Assembly: GCA_937138295.1 (NCBI GenBank)
Contig: CAKZOX010000155.1
Span: 58,184-122,183, forward strand
Direction of reading: 5' to 3'
DNA length: 64,000 nucleotides
From: an uncultured Campylobacteraceae bacterium
Lineage (GTDB): Bacteria; Campylobacterota; Campylobacteria; Campylobacterales; Arcobacteraceae
Below the pieces are notes generated by a model. It saw only the letters and a list, made by a program, of their open reading frames with translations, ran no database searches and was not told the DNA's origin. Shown one piece after another: positions 17,640 to 27,261 of this stretch. Made by a program: the position numbers and the translations under genes. Within the stretch, counting starts at the first letter, position 1, and each line of letters starts with the position of its first letter.

Positions 17640-17642
17640 ACT

Positions 17643-17960
17643 ATAAGAATTACAGTATCAATAAATGAGTTAAGAATTCTTCAAGAACTTTGTAAAGAAC
17701 ATGGTCAAGCAGAACTTTTCAAAAGATTACATCATGAAGAAGAAAAATATAAAAAAAGTCTAACAACTAAAAAAAGTAAAGCAACTATCAAAGCAACAAG
17801 GGTTAGACAAGAACAAGCAAAAGTAAAAATTGAAACAGCAGTAAACTTAATGAGAATGTACAATAAAAGAATTACAGTGTACGCTGTTGCAAAAGAGGCT
17901 GAAGTTAGCTATAACACAGCAAATAAATATAAAGATTTTATTTTAAGAAACGCACTATAA
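17643..17960 (+). CDS. Small HTH protein without a canonical start codon (probable ATA start)
   Basis: An open frame of 105 codons plus stop runs from 17643 with protein-like composition. The C-terminal 30 residues form a helix-turn-helix (ITVYAVAKEAEVSYNTANKY), preceded by a basic helical region rich in K, R and Q. No ATG, GTG or TTG occurs in frame before the ATG near codon 70, which would delete most of the protein. ATA at 17643 lies six bases after AAGGA, the ideal spacing, and directly follows the stop TAA of the upstream gene in the same frame (TAA ACT ATA). Alternatives are readthrough of that TAA, or ATT two codons on. The HTH resembles small DNA-binding proteins of mobile or plasmid systems. 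Function unknown. Confidence 0.6.
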   Translation: MRITVSINELRILQELCKEHGQAELFKRLHHEEEKYKKSLTTKKSKATIKATRVRQEQAKVKIETAVNLMRMYNKRITVYAVAKEAEVSYNTANKYKDFILRNAL

Positions 17961-17974
17961 GAAAACGGAGTAAT

Positions 17975-19192
17975 ATGAGAAATTTTATAAACTTTAATCA
18001 ATCACAAGAAATTATTAACAATATAGAAGTTAAACAATCAACTCAAAAAAAATTTATTAGTGAAGCAATTGGTTTTGTATTAGCAAAAGACATAGTTGCA
18101 GACCATAACAGTCCTGAGTTTCCAACTTCAGGAATGGATGGATATGCTATCAAACATGAAGATTTAAAAAATGGAAAAATAAAAATAGTTGATAAAAATC
18201 CAGCTGGAAGTGTTGTAGAAACAGAAGTACAAAATGGAACTTGTATTAAAACTTTTACAGGTTCACTTATGCCTAAAGGTAGTGATACTTTAATACCAAT
18301 TGAAAATGTTGAAGTAAATGGTGATGAAATCATAATTAATAAAGAAGTACCATTTGGTTTTGCAAAAAGAGATGTTGGTGAAAATTATTCAAAAGATGAA
18401 GTACTTATCAAAAAAGGAACAATAGTTTCTTTTGCAGAAATTGGAGTTATGGCTTCACTAAATATTGTTCAGTGTGAAGTTTTTGTTAATCCAACAGTTG
18501 CAGTAGCTAGTACTGGAAGTGAAATATTAGATTTAGGTGAACCTCAAACTAATGATGCTCAAATCAGAAGTTCAAATCATCTTACAGTTGAAGCATTAGC
18601 AAAAACAAATGGAGCAGATGTAATTCAATTAGGTTGTGTAAAAGATGATATTAATTCAATAACAAATATGTTTGAAGAAGCTTTAAAAAAGGCGGATATT
18701 GTTGTTACAACTGGTGGAGTTAGCGTTGGTGATTATGATTTTGTTCAAGATGTAATAAAAGATAAACTTAATTGTGAAGTACTTTTTCACGGTGTAACTA
18801 TTAAACCTGGTATGCATATTTTAGTAGCTAAAAAAGATGAAAAAGTAATTATTGCACTTCCTGGATTTGCTTATTCTTCTACTGTTTGTGCAATTTTATA
18901 CTTATTGCCTATGATTTATAAATTTAGGGGTTCAAAACAAACTTTACCTATTGTAAAAGCTAAAATTCACCAAAATTGGCCAATGAAAATGAAAAAAACT
19001 ATTTTCACAGCTTGTAATGTTTACTATGAAAATGGCGAATACAATATAAACTTTGAAGGTAAAAAACAAGGTACAAGTGCAATTTTAACAAACCTTTTAC
19101 ACTCACCTGCTCTATTAATTCAAGATGAAAATAGCAGTGATATTAAAAGTGGTGATTACGTAGATATACTATTATTAAATGATATAAAATGA
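17975..19192 (+). CDS. moeA: MoeA, molybdopterin molybdenumtransferase
   Basis: MoeA inserts molybdate (or tungstate) into adenylated molybdopterin to give the active cofactor. Near residue 50 it has PEFPTSGMDGYAI with the conserved Asp, near residue 180 TGSEIL, and near residue 240 VTTGGVSVGDYDFV of the MoCF-binding domain. GVTIKPGMHILVA and LPGFAYSSTVC follow, and a C-terminal domain IV ends the protein. Length 405 is typical. The N-terminus is at ATG 17975, with GGAG 6-9 bases upstream. Its last four bases overlap the next gene. Confidence 0.95.
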   Translation: MRNFINFNQSQEIINNIEVKQSTQKKFISEAIGFVLAKDIVADHNSPEFPTSGMDGYAIKHEDLKNGKIKIVDKNPAGSVVETEVQNGTCIKTFTGSLMPKGSDTLIPIENVEVNGDEIIINKEVPFGFAKRDVGENYSKDEVLIKKGTIVSFAEIGVMASLNIVQCEVFVNPTVAVASTGSEILDLGEPQTNDAQIRSSNHLTVEALAKTNGADVIQLGCVKDDINSITNMFEEALKKADIVVTTGGVSVGDYDFVQDVIKDKLNCEVLFHGVTIKPGMHILVAKKDEKVIIALPGFAYSSTVCAILYLLPMIYKFRGSKQTLPIVKAKIHQNWPMKMKKTIFTACNVYYENGEYNINFEGKKQGTSAILTNLLHSPALLIQDENSSDIKSGDYVDILLLNDIK

Positions 19193-20088
19193 TTAACTCA
19201 AAACCCCTATTTTACATATTTATAGTTTTTGCTATGATATTTTGGGGTGCTTCATGGGTTAATGTAAAGTTTTTAAGTTCATATGTAAATGAATATGAAT
19301 TAATTCTACTTAGAATGGGAATATCATTTATTTGCATGTTTCCTATCATACTTTTTTTGAGACATAAAATTAAAATTGATCTAAAAACATCAGTTTTAGT
19401 TTTATTTGCATCAATATCATTAGTTCTTTATTCTATTGTATTTTTCTTAGGAGTTGACCATGGTACAGCCGGTTTTGGTGGGGCTTTGGTTACTACTTTA
19501 ATACCAATAAATACTTATTTAATATTATCTGCTTTAAATAAAAAAAGTATTAGTTTAAAACACTCATTTGCATTAATACTAGGTGGTTTTGGGGTATTAA
19601 CTATGTTAAATATCTGGTCTTTTGATATAAATGAAATTTTTTCTATCGAAAATATCTATTTTCTTTTAGCATCTATTTTTTGGCCTATATTAACTATTGT
19701 TAGTGCAAAAAATACAGAAACATCACCTATGGTATTTACTTTTTATGTATATATTTTAAGTAGTTTATTTATATCAATTTTTTATGTAGATGCTAGTCTT
19801 TTATATGAAAACTTATTTACATTTGATTCAGTATTTTGGATTAATTTATTTGTGATTACTATTTTAGCAACTGTGTATGCTACAACAATTTATTTTATTG
19901 GAATAAATAAATTAGGAACAAATGAAGTTAGTTCTTTTATCTTTTTAGTACCATCTTCAGCACTTATCTTGTCATCTATATTTTTAGATGAAAAGATTAC
20001 ATTTACGACTATATTTGGAATGATATGTACAATAATTGCAATATATATTCTAAATAATCTAAGTCTTTTTAAACTTTTTAGGAAGTAA
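19189..20088 (+). CDS. EamA/DMT family transporter
   Basis: A 299-residue inner-membrane protein with ten predicted helices in two EamA repeats of about 140 residues each, the pattern of drug/metabolite exporters such as RhaT, YdcZ or YddG relatives. The first repeat has FWGASWVNVKFL near residue 18, and the second has GINKLGTNEVSSFIFLVP near residue 235. Substrate cannot be predicted. The start overlaps the moeA stop (ATGA), so the two are cotranscribed. Its 3' end overlaps the convergent permease gene by 30 bases. Confidence 0.88.
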   Translation: MINSKPLFYIFIVFAMIFWGASWVNVKFLSSYVNEYELILLRMGISFICMFPIILFLRHKIKIDLKTSVLVLFASISLVLYSIVFFLGVDHGTAGFGGALVTTLIPINTYLILSALNKKSISLKHSFALILGGFGVLTMLNIWSFDINEIFSIENIYFLLASIFWPILTIVSAKNTETSPMVFTFYVYILSSLFISIFYVDASLLYENLFTFDSVFWINLFVITILATVYATTIYFIGINKLGTNEVSSFIFLVPSSALILSSIFLDEKITFTTIFGMICTIIAIYILNNLSLFKLFRK

Positions 20089-21174
20089 ATAAAAAATCAT
20101 CATAGCAAGCATTATTAAACTTGCTATATTTGATAGTAATGAACTTTCTTCATCATGATTCATAAATTGAACTAAATCTAAATCACCAAAAAATATATCA
20201 AACCCTAAAGCAAAAAGAAATGTCAAAACAAAAATTGAAGTAAGATATATAACTAAAGATTTCCTACCAAGTGTTTTATAAACTATACTCATAGTAATAG
20301 CACTTGTCGCAGGACCTGCTGTTAAAAATATAAAAGCTGCCCCACCACTCATTCCTTGCATAACTAAAGCTGCTGCTATTGGTAAAGAAGCTGTAGCACA
20401 AACATACAATGGCATAGCAAATAACATAACAACTATATATGTAAGTATTTCATTTTCAAATAGTATTTCTGTATATTCTTTTGGCGCAAAAGTAGTAAAA
20501 ACAGCACCTAAAATAAGTCCTACTAACAAAGGTTTAACCATATCTTTAAAGAGTGTTACATAGGCATATTTTAAAGCCCCCATAAAAGAAAAACTCTTTT
20601 TTGTGTTACTAGGTTTAGAGTCACAACAAGAATTAGAGCTACAACAACTACTTGACTCATCTTTTTTAATTTGTGGTGTTGTTCCAAATGATAGATTTTG
20701 GGTTTGTTTAAAGTTGTTGTTTGTGTTTGGATTAAATTGAAGAGTAGTTTTTTTAGGTTCTTCTTTTTCAAATATATTTTGAAAAATACCAACACCAATA
20801 GCTATAATTATTGAAGAAATAACTCTATAAATAGTGAAAACTAAACCAAAGAACGAAAAAGTTGCAAGAATAGAATCAACACCTGTGATAGGAGTTGATA
20901 TTAAGAAGCTTTGAACAGCACCTTTACTAGCACCCTCTTTTCGAAGACTCTGAGCCAAAGGTATAACAGAACATGAGCATATAGGAAGTGGAATACCAAA
21001 TACTGTTGCTTTTACAACAGAGTTTACATCTCCTTTCCCTAAATGCTTAATTACAAAATCATCGGGTACAATTTGTTTTAAAATACCCGCAATAAATAAA
21101 CCAATAAGTATATAAATAGAAAATTCATTTAACAAATTTAAAAAATTGTTTGCTAATAAAATTGCTGTTTCCAT
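20059..21174 (-). CDS. SO_0444-type Cu/Zn efflux permease
   Basis: A permease of the DUF318/ArsP-like superfamily, of the kind named SO_0444 Cu/Zn efflux transporters. Eight or so helices are visible in two halves. The first half has PICSCSVIPLAQSLRKEGAS near residue 60, with the CSC motif. The second half is entered after a cytoplasmic loop with a Cys-rich cluster (SSCCSSNSCCDS near residue 175), a likely metal-sensing or metal-relay site. The C-terminal half has CATASLPIAAALV and LTAGPATSAIT. Length 371 is typical. It stands next to rmuC but shares no clear function with it. Metal choice is inference from family and Cys content. Confidence 0.85.
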   Translation of the reverse strand: METAILLANNFLNLLNEFSIYILIGLFIAGILKQIVPDDFVIKHLGKGDVNSVVKATVFGIPLPICSCSVIPLAQSLRKEGASKGAVQSFLISTPITGVDSILATFSFFGLVFTIYRVISSIIIAIGVGIFQNIFEKEEPKKTTLQFNPNTNNNFKQTQNLSFGTTPQIKKDESSSCCSSNSCCDSKPSNTKKSFSFMGALKYAYVTLFKDMVKPLLVGLILGAVFTTFAPKEYTEILFENEILTYIVVMLFAMPLYVCATASLPIAAALVMQGMSGGAAFIFLTAGPATSAITMSIVYKTLGRKSLVIYLTSIFVLTFLFALGFDIFFGDLDLVQFMNHDEESSLLSNIASLIMLAMMIFYLLPKKFKKT

Positions 21175-21197
21175 TTATTTACCTTTTCTTGATTGCA

Positions 21198-22472
21198 CTA
21201 CTCTTCTAAAAGATTTCTTTGTTCTAATCTTTTCTTAGGTTTTACACCTAAATCAATAAATTCTTCGCTTCTTCTAAGAAGATTACCTTTACCGTGAGCT
21301 AATTTATTCATAGCTTCATCATATGATTTTTGAGTTCTTGAGATATGAGTTCCAATTAAATCCATATCTTTAACAAAACCTGAAAACTTATCATATAAAT
21401 CAGCCGCTTTTTTTGCTATTAGTTGAGCATTTTCATTTTGATGCTCATTTCTCCATACATTTTCAATTGTTCTTAAAGTAACATATAATGTTGAAGCTGA
21501 AACTAACATAATATTACTTTCAAATGCTGTTTTAAATAAATTCTCATCTTCACTAGTTGCAAGTAAAAATGCACCTTCAATAGGTACAAAAAGTAAAACA
21601 AAATCTAAAGTCTGAACACCTTCAATATCTTCATATCTTTTTTCACTTAGACCTTTAATATGAGCTTTTAAAGATTTTACTAACTCTTTAGCAGCAAGTT
21701 GTTTTGAAGTTGTATCTTCACTTGCCATATAATTCATGTAAGCTTTTAAAGAAACCTTTGAATCAATAATAATATCTTTATTTGAAGGTAGATGAACAAT
21801 TACATCAGGTCTTAGTCTTTTTCCACTTTCATCTGTAAAAGAACCCTGTACATCATACTCTTTACCTTCTCTAAGTCCTGTTTGTTCTAAGATTGATGAT
21901 AATATCATTTCTCCCCAGTCACCTTGAGTTTTATTATCACCTTTTAATGCTTTTGTAAGATTTATAGCATCTTGAGCTATTTGGTTATTTAATTCTTTTA
22001 GGTTTTTGATTTCTGTTAAAAGTGAACTTCTTTGTTTTGTTTCATCATTATAAATATCATTAACTCTTTTATTAAAACCCTCAAGTTGCCCTTTGAATCC
22101 AGATAAAAGTTGATTTAAATTTACATTAGATTTTTTTTGATTTTCTTCAAAAATCTTATTTGCAAGATTTTCAAACTCTAATTTTAATTCTTGTTTTGAA
22201 TTTTCAAGAAGTTCTATTTTTTCTTGAAAATTCTCTTCTTTTGAATCATAAAGTTCTTTTAGTGATTTTATTTTCTCTTCATAATTATCTTTAATATGTT
22301 TTTTTTCATTCTCAAAACCTAAAATTAATGTCTGAATTTTTTCATCATACAAATCAGTTAGATTTTGAAGTTGTGTTTCATTTTTTTTCTTTTGCATATT
22401 TAATGTAAATACAATAAAACCAAATGAAACAATAACAATAATTAAGATAATAATCAAAGAGTTAAACTCCAT
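21198..22472 (-). CDS. rmuC: RmuC family protein
   Basis: RmuC proteins are membrane-anchored, coiled-coil proteins with a nuclease-like core; loss in E. coli changes the rate of recombination at inverted repeats. Residues 5-25 form a membrane anchor and residues 28-150 a Glu/Lys-rich coiled coil. The RmuC core then begins (GDNKTQGDWGEMILSSIL near residue 180, RPDVIVHLPSNKDIIIDSKVS near residue 220, DFVLLFVPIEGAFLLA near residue 285). Length 424 is normal. The start overlaps the end of the M48 protease gene by 11 bases. Confidence 0.93.
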   Translation of the reverse strand: MEFNSLIIILIIVIVSFGFIVFTLNMQKKKNETQLQNLTDLYDEKIQTLILGFENEKKHIKDNYEEKIKSLKELYDSKEENFQEKIELLENSKQELKLEFENLANKIFEENQKKSNVNLNQLLSGFKGQLEGFNKRVNDIYNDETKQRSSLLTEIKNLKELNNQIAQDAINLTKALKGDNKTQGDWGEMILSSILEQTGLREGKEYDVQGSFTDESGKRLRPDVIVHLPSNKDIIIDSKVSLKAYMNYMASEDTTSKQLAAKELVKSLKAHIKGLSEKRYEDIEGVQTLDFVLLFVPIEGAFLLATSEDENLFKTAFESNIMLVSASTLYVTLRTIENVWRNEHQNENAQLIAKKAADLYDKFSGFVKDMDLIGTHISRTQKSYDEAMNKLAHGKGNLLRRSEEFIDLGVKPKKRLEQRNLLEE

Positions 22473-23724
22473 GCTTTAACTCTCTTTCAATATCCTTAGC
22501 TTTTAAAGCTTCATCTCCATGATTATATACATTGTAATCTAACTCTTTAAATCTCTCCACTAAAGGTGGATGTGAATAGTAAAAGAATATATATAAAGGA
22601 TGAGATAATGGAAATGATTTATTTTCATTTGCTAATTTTAATAAAGCATTTACTAAATCTTCTTTTGATTGTAAATTTGAACCAAATTCATCAGCAGCAT
22701 ATTCATTATGTCTTGAAATCAATGAAATAATTGGCATTAAAAAGTACGATAATATTGGAGAAAACAATAAGAATATCGCAATAATTCCATAAGCTTCATT
22801 ATTAATACCTGCTCCTAAGAATATTTCATCTGGTAAATTACCAAAAATAGCAAAGAATACAAACATAACTACACCCATAATACCTATATTTTTTAAGATA
22901 TCTCCATTTTTAAAGTGTCCTAATTCATGCCCTAATACAGCTAATAATTCATTATGTGTAAGTTTTTGAACTAAAGTATCAAATAATACAACTCTTTTTG
23001 TACTTCCTAAACCACCAAAATAAGCATTTAATCTATTATCTCTTTTTGAAGCATCTACACTAAATATCCCTGAGCTTTTAAACCCTACTTCTTCAAGAAG
23101 TTTTTCTATTTTTGCTTCAAGTTCGCTATCTTTTAATTTCTCAAATTTATCAAACATTTTATCTCTAATTACAGGATATAGCATATTTATTAAAATAATT
23201 ACTGCAAAAATAAATACAAATCCCCATATCCACCAATTTGAAAAGTTTGCTACTATAAATGCAACTACAGCGATTACAATAGATCCAAAAATTAAAAATA
23301 AAGCTAAAGATTTAATAGTATCTTTTACATATAAACTTGCAGTCATATTTGAAAAACCATATTTTTTATCTAATTTAAAAGTTTGATAAATACTAAATGG
23401 TAAAGTTAATATCCAATTTATAGCAATAAATAAATTTATAAAAATTACTGCTTTTAAAATACTTGATTCTGTAGCAACTACACTATCTAAAGCACTTAAA
23501 CCAAAACTTATCCAAGCCATGAATATTATAAAATCATAAAATGTACTAAATATAGCTAATTTTTCTTTCTCAATAGCATAGTTTCCAGCTACTTTGTATT
23601 TATCTTCTTCTAATATGATTGGTTGAAGTTCTTTAGCACTTTTAATATACCCTATTTGCATAAAAGAGGTATATATATTTACTAAGAAATATATACAATA
23701 CCCTATGACGAAAATTTCTAACAT
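22462..23724 (-). CDS. M48 family metalloprotease (Ste24/CAAX protease type)
   Basis: A membrane zinc protease of peptidase family M48A, related to Ste24. The zinc site is VLGHELGHFKNGD near residue 270, and the third ligand Glu lies in RHNEYAADEFGSN near residue 345. Seven membrane helices surround the active site. Length 420 matches Ste24-type enzymes rather than the shorter HtpX. Bacterial members probably take part in membrane-protein quality control; natural substrates are unknown. It forms a unit with rmuC. Confidence 0.93.
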   Translation of the reverse strand: MLEIFVIGYCIYFLVNIYTSFMQIGYIKSAKELQPIILEEDKYKVAGNYAIEKEKLAIFSTFYDFIIFMAWISFGLSALDSVVATESSILKAVIFINLFIAINWILTLPFSIYQTFKLDKKYGFSNMTASLYVKDTIKSLALFLIFGSIVIAVVAFIVANFSNWWIWGFVFIFAVIILINMLYPVIRDKMFDKFEKLKDSELEAKIEKLLEEVGFKSSGIFSVDASKRDNRLNAYFGGLGSTKRVVLFDTLVQKLTHNELLAVLGHELGHFKNGDILKNIGIMGVVMFVFFAIFGNLPDEIFLGAGINNEAYGIIAIFLLFSPILSYFLMPIISLISRHNEYAADEFGSNLQSKEDLVNALLKLANENKSFPLSHPLYIFFYYSHPPLVERFKELDYNVYNHGDEALKAKDIERELKHGV

Positions 23725-23779
23725 TTATTTTCCTTTAATATTTTTTATTTTTGTTTATATTGTCTATAATACTGAACTT

Positions 23780-24274
23780 TTAGTTTAAATCGGATAAAAA
23801 CTTGTAAAGTGTTTTAACTATCTTTTTATCATCTGTAAAATATAAAATCTCATAATTTTCTTTAAAGGATTTTTTAGTCCAATTAGCACTTCCAAAGTAA
23901 ACTGTTTTTCTATCAAAAATTGCTAACTTTGTATGTAATTTATCTTTTATGATAATTGTTTTTATTCCATTTTTTTCTAAAGTTTTATATAGTTCATCAT
24001 CTTTTTTAATCTTTTCACTGTCAAAATAAACTTTTACATTTATTCCATTTTTATGAGCTTTTATTAATTGTTTTGATATTTTTTTATGAGAAAAATTATA
24101 TACAGCTATTTGTATTTCTTCTTTAGAGTTTTTGATTAGACTTTCAATTTTTTCTAAAGCTTCATTTTTTTCTTTAGGTAAAATATAAAGTTCATTTGAA
24201 TATAAAGTTGTTGAAAAAACAAATAAACTTAAAACAATAAATATCTTATTAATAAAATTTTTAATTAAACACAT
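23780..24274 (-). CDS. Secreted phospholipase D-like (PLDc_2) protein with one HKD motif
   Basis: An approximately 164-residue exported protein with a signal sequence (FIVLSLFVFSTTLYSNE near residue 13) and a single HKD motif, LHTKLAIFD near residue 118, followed by FGSANWTKKSF and NYEILYFTD. Single-motif members such as Nuc of Salmonella act as homodimeric endonucleases; phospholipase activity is also found in the superfamily. I choose ATG at 24274 over the TTG one codon earlier. It overlaps the ybgC stop. A periplasmic nuclease is the likeliest role, possibly in DNA uptake or degradation, but this is inference. Confidence 0.82.
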   Translation of the reverse strand: MCLIKNFINKIFIVLSLFVFSTTLYSNELYILPKEKNEALEKIESLIKNSKEEIQIAVYNFSHKKISKQLIKAHKNGINVKVYFDSEKIKKDDELYKTLEKNGIKTIIIKDKLHTKLAIFDRKTVYFGSANWTKKSFKENYEILYFTDDKKIVKTLYKFLSDLN

Positions 24275-24623
24275 CAAATAGCTCTTTTGGTATCTTACAA
24301 GGTTTATAATCTTTTAAATAAGCCAATTTAAAACTAGCTTCAAACAACAATTCATCATCTCTATATATTTTTTGCTCCATAATAATAGAAGCAGATTTCT
24401 TTACAGTTAATTTAGATTTTACATCCAATAGATCTCCAAATACAGCTGATTTGACATAATTAGCATGAACTTCTTTAACAACAAAAAATTCATTATCTTT
24501 GTGTGGACTCATTCCCCTTTGAAAAAAAAGTTCACTTCTTGCTCTTTCACAAAACTTCAAGTAATTTGCATAGTAAACGACACCACCAACATCTGTATCT
24601 TCGTAATACACCCTTATCTTCAT
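24261..24623 (-). CDS. ybgC: YbgC-type acyl-CoA thioesterase
   Basis: A 120-residue single hot-dog-fold thioesterase. The N-terminal signature YYEDTDVGGVVYYANYLKF contains the catalytic Asp of the 4-hydroxybenzoyl-CoA thioesterase/YbgC family, and ERARSELFFQRG follows. YbgC hydrolyses short- or medium-chain acyl-CoA or acyl-ACP; in many proteobacteria it lies beside tol-pal, but not here. ATG at 24623. It overlaps the PLD-like gene, so the two are likely cotranscribed. Confidence 0.92.
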   Translation of the reverse strand: MKIRVYYEDTDVGGVVYYANYLKFCERARSELFFQRGMSPHKDNEFFVVKEVHANYVKSAVFGDLLDVKSKLTVKKSASIIMEQKIYRDDELLFEASFKLAYLKDYKPCKIPKELFDVFN

Positions 24624-24776
24624 TAATAACCTTTATAAATATCTTTCATGTGTAATTGTACTTAATACTGCCCAAAGTTGTTATAAATAAAGATCAATAT
24701 TTAAGCTAAATTAAGACTTGATAAAATATATGTTAAAATTACTTATATAAAATGTGTGAAATGAAAGGTGTTTTTA

Positions 24777-25166
24777 GTGTCTATATTTGCTTTACAGTCT
24801 TTAGCTGGTGGATTTTTAGATGAGGATTTAGAAAATTTTAATAAAATATTCGATGATTGGTGTATTCATTTTGAAACTTATGATGAAGCAAAAGATATTG
24901 TTGAAACTTTAGATAATAAAGAAGCTATCGATATTGTTGAAATAACTCCACTTAGTTATCCAAAGTATTATTTTACATCTTTACAAGGTACTATATATGC
25001 TACAAGACAAATTGAAGATAAAATAATCTGTGTTGTAGAACCACAAATGGGAGCAAATTTTAGAATTGCTATTTGTGACTTAAAAAATAGAAGAGTAAGA
25101 CTAACAAAAACCCATTACAAAACTGTTCCAAGTATTGAAGGAGCTTTTGCTAACTTTGGTGATTAG
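24777..25166 (+). CDS. Hypothetical protein (129 aa)
   Basis: I choose GTG at 24777, since AAAGG lies 8 bases upstream; an in-frame GTG at 24768 lies within that ribosome site. The product is acidic, without a convincing signal peptide (SIFALQSLAGGFLDEDLENF), and mixed alpha/beta, with three Cys. I recognise no family. It stands alone after a 150-base divergent region with AT-rich promoter-like sequence (TAAAAT boxes at about 24722 and 24735). A short inverted repeat (GATTAGA/TCTAATC) at its stop may end transcription. Confidence 0.6.
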   Translation: MSIFALQSLAGGFLDEDLENFNKIFDDWCIHFETYDEAKDIVETLDNKEAIDIVEITPLSYPKYYFTSLQGTIYATRQIEDKIICVVEPQMGANFRIAICDLKNRRVRLTKTHYKTVPSIEGAFANFGD

Positions 25167-25171
25167 AAAAT

Positions 25172-27184
25172 CTAATCATTTATTGTAATAGCAACTTTAG
25201 GTATTTCAATTCTAAATTCACATCCATCATCTATATTTGAAACACTTATGTGTCCTCCAAATGATTCTGTAATAATCTTATAACACATATGTAATCCTAA
25301 ACCAGTACCATTATTTTCTTCTTTTGTTGTAAAGTATGGTTCAAATATTTTTGAAATAATATCTCCAGGAATACCTCCAGCATTATCTTTAATTCTTATA
25401 ATAGCTGTTTCATCTGTAAACTCAGTAAATATTTTTATGAAAGGATTTTCGACATTTTTAATTTCTAATTGATCTTTAGCATTATTTACAATATTTAAAA
25501 TAACTTCCGTAAGTTCACCTTTGTAGTATCTAATTTCTTGATCAGGTTCAGAAAAATAATACTCTAACTTAATATTAGAATTTTTAATTTTTGTTTCTGC
25601 AAGTTTACAAATATCTTTTATTTTCTCATTTAATGGTACTTTTATGGCAAGCTTTTCATTTTTTCTAATATTATTTAAAGTGTCTATAGTTTCAGCTAAA
25701 TATCTTACTTGTTCATCTATTGTCAATAATTCATTTTCTAATTCATTTATATCATAATTACCATGCTTCATTTGATATAAAATACTTGTCGTAATCACAG
25801 AAATAAGACTTAATGGTTGTTTCCATTGATGAGAAATATTACCTATTAACTCTCCAATAGAGTTCATTTTAGATTGTTGCATTAGTTGATAATCTTTAGT
25901 ATTTATTTCTTTTAGTTGTTCTTCAACTTGAGTTTCTATAATTTCTGTGTATATTAACTCTTTTTCACTATCAATAAAAGTTAATAAATATTCATTAGTA
26001 TTGTTAGGATTATTAAAAATTGTAACATTATATCTTCTATACTCGTTTTTAGAAATTCTCATTTCTAGCAAGATTTCTTCTGAATCCTTATCATTTAATA
26101 AATCTGATTTCATTAACTCATAAAAAGAGTTTTTGTTCATATATTTAAGTATTGAAGTATGAGGCATATAAGGTGTTATATGAAATGTGTTTTGAGCACA
26201 TTTATTAAAGTTAATTAACTCAAGTTTTTTATTTATAGTTATGTATGGAATTGGAGAATAATCAAAAAATGAACCAAAACTATTTAATGTTTTTTCTAAT
26301 TCTATCTGAGTCTCTTCTAACTCTTGATTTTGAGCATTAAGCTCTTCATTATAAATTGATAATTTTTCTTTAGTTTGTTCTAACTCTTTTATTTTTTCAT
26401 CGTTGATTTGGTTAAGAGTTAATTCATGATACTTTTTAGCACTAATATCTTTAGCGAATAGCTCATAACCTAAATGTTCACCCTTAGCATTAAAAGTTTT
26501 TTGTATTGTAGCATCTAACCAATAATTATATCCACTTTTAGATAGGCACTCTATTTCTGTTTCTACAGTTTTTTGTTCTTTTAACTTGAAAAAAATCTCT
26601 TCAAAAAACATACTATTTGTATATATTTCTGAATCTTCTAAATATGATTTTAAAAATGAAATATTTTTACCATAAATTTCTTCTTTACTATATTCACTAA
26701 TATCACAATATGCTTTGGATATAAATGTAATATTACCTTTTAAATCTACATTTGCTGAAATAAGAAAAGTTTCTCTTTCAATATTGTTTTTTTTATTCTC
26801 TAATATTACAGATTTAATATTATTTGCAAGTAATTCAATATCAAGTACTGGCTTTTCAACAATTCCCTTAATATTTGTTAAATTTATAGATTCAGAAATA
26901 TATTCATCATTATCTGAATAAGCTGTTATATAAATAATTGGAACGTCAATATTGAATTCATTTAAAAGTTTTGCAAATTTTATACCGTCAAGTTTTGGCA
27001 TATGAATATCTGATAATATTACTTCAGGTATTATTCCTGCTTTGATATCCATAATGGCTTCATATCCATTAGAGTAGTCATGAACTTCAAAGCCTAAGTA
27101 AGAAAGAGACTTACTTAGTGAATTTCTAGTAAGTAAGTCATCTTCTATAATAAGAAGTTTAAATTTTTCGCTGTTATCATCCAT
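25172..27184 (-). CDS. Receiver-PAS-PAS sensor histidine kinase
   Basis: A 670-residue cytoplasmic hybrid kinase with the receiver at the front. Residues 8-125 are a receiver domain ([18 protein letters not shown] with the phospho-Asp, IVEKPV). PAS domains lie at about 135-255 and 300-420, separated by a coiled coil of about 45 residues. HisKA follows with [12 protein letters not shown] near residue 450, a form common in Campylobacterota, then the HATPase with NNAKDQL, DNAGGIP and GTGLGLHM. There is no membrane segment. The partner is not obvious; the nearest single-domain receiver gene is at 28340. Signal unknown, perhaps redox or a soluble ligand through PAS. Confidence 0.93.
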   Translation of the reverse strand: MDDNSEKFKLLIIEDDLLTRNSLSKSLSYLGFEVHDYSNGYEAIMDIKAGIIPEVILSDIHMPKLDGIKFAKLLNEFNIDVPIIYITAYSDNDEYISESINLTNIKGIVEKPVLDIELLANNIKSVILENKKNNIERETFLISANVDLKGNITFISKAYCDISEYSKEEIYGKNISFLKSYLEDSEIYTNSMFFEEIFFKLKEQKTVETEIECLSKSGYNYWLDATIQKTFNAKGEHLGYELFAKDISAKKYHELTLNQINDEKIKELEQTKEKLSIYNEELNAQNQELEETQIELEKTLNSFGSFFDYSPIPYITINKKLELINFNKCAQNTFHITPYMPHTSILKYMNKNSFYELMKSDLLNDKDSEEILLEMRISKNEYRRYNVTIFNNPNNTNEYLLTFIDSEKELIYTEIIETQVEEQLKEINTKDYQLMQQSKMNSIGELIGNISHQWKQPLSLISVITTSILYQMKHGNYDINELENELLTIDEQVRYLAETIDTLNNIRKNEKLAIKVPLNEKIKDICKLAETKIKNSNIKLEYYFSEPDQEIRYYKGELTEVILNIVNNAKDQLEIKNVENPFIKIFTEFTDETAIIRIKDNAGGIPGDIISKIFEPYFTTKEENNGTGLGLHMCYKIITESFGGHISVSNIDDGCEFRIEIPKVAITIND

Positions 27185-27261
27185 AATAAAACTCTTTTTA
27201 TTTTCTTATATTATAAACTATAAATGTAACTAAAATGTTACCTTTTTGTAATTTGGTTATT

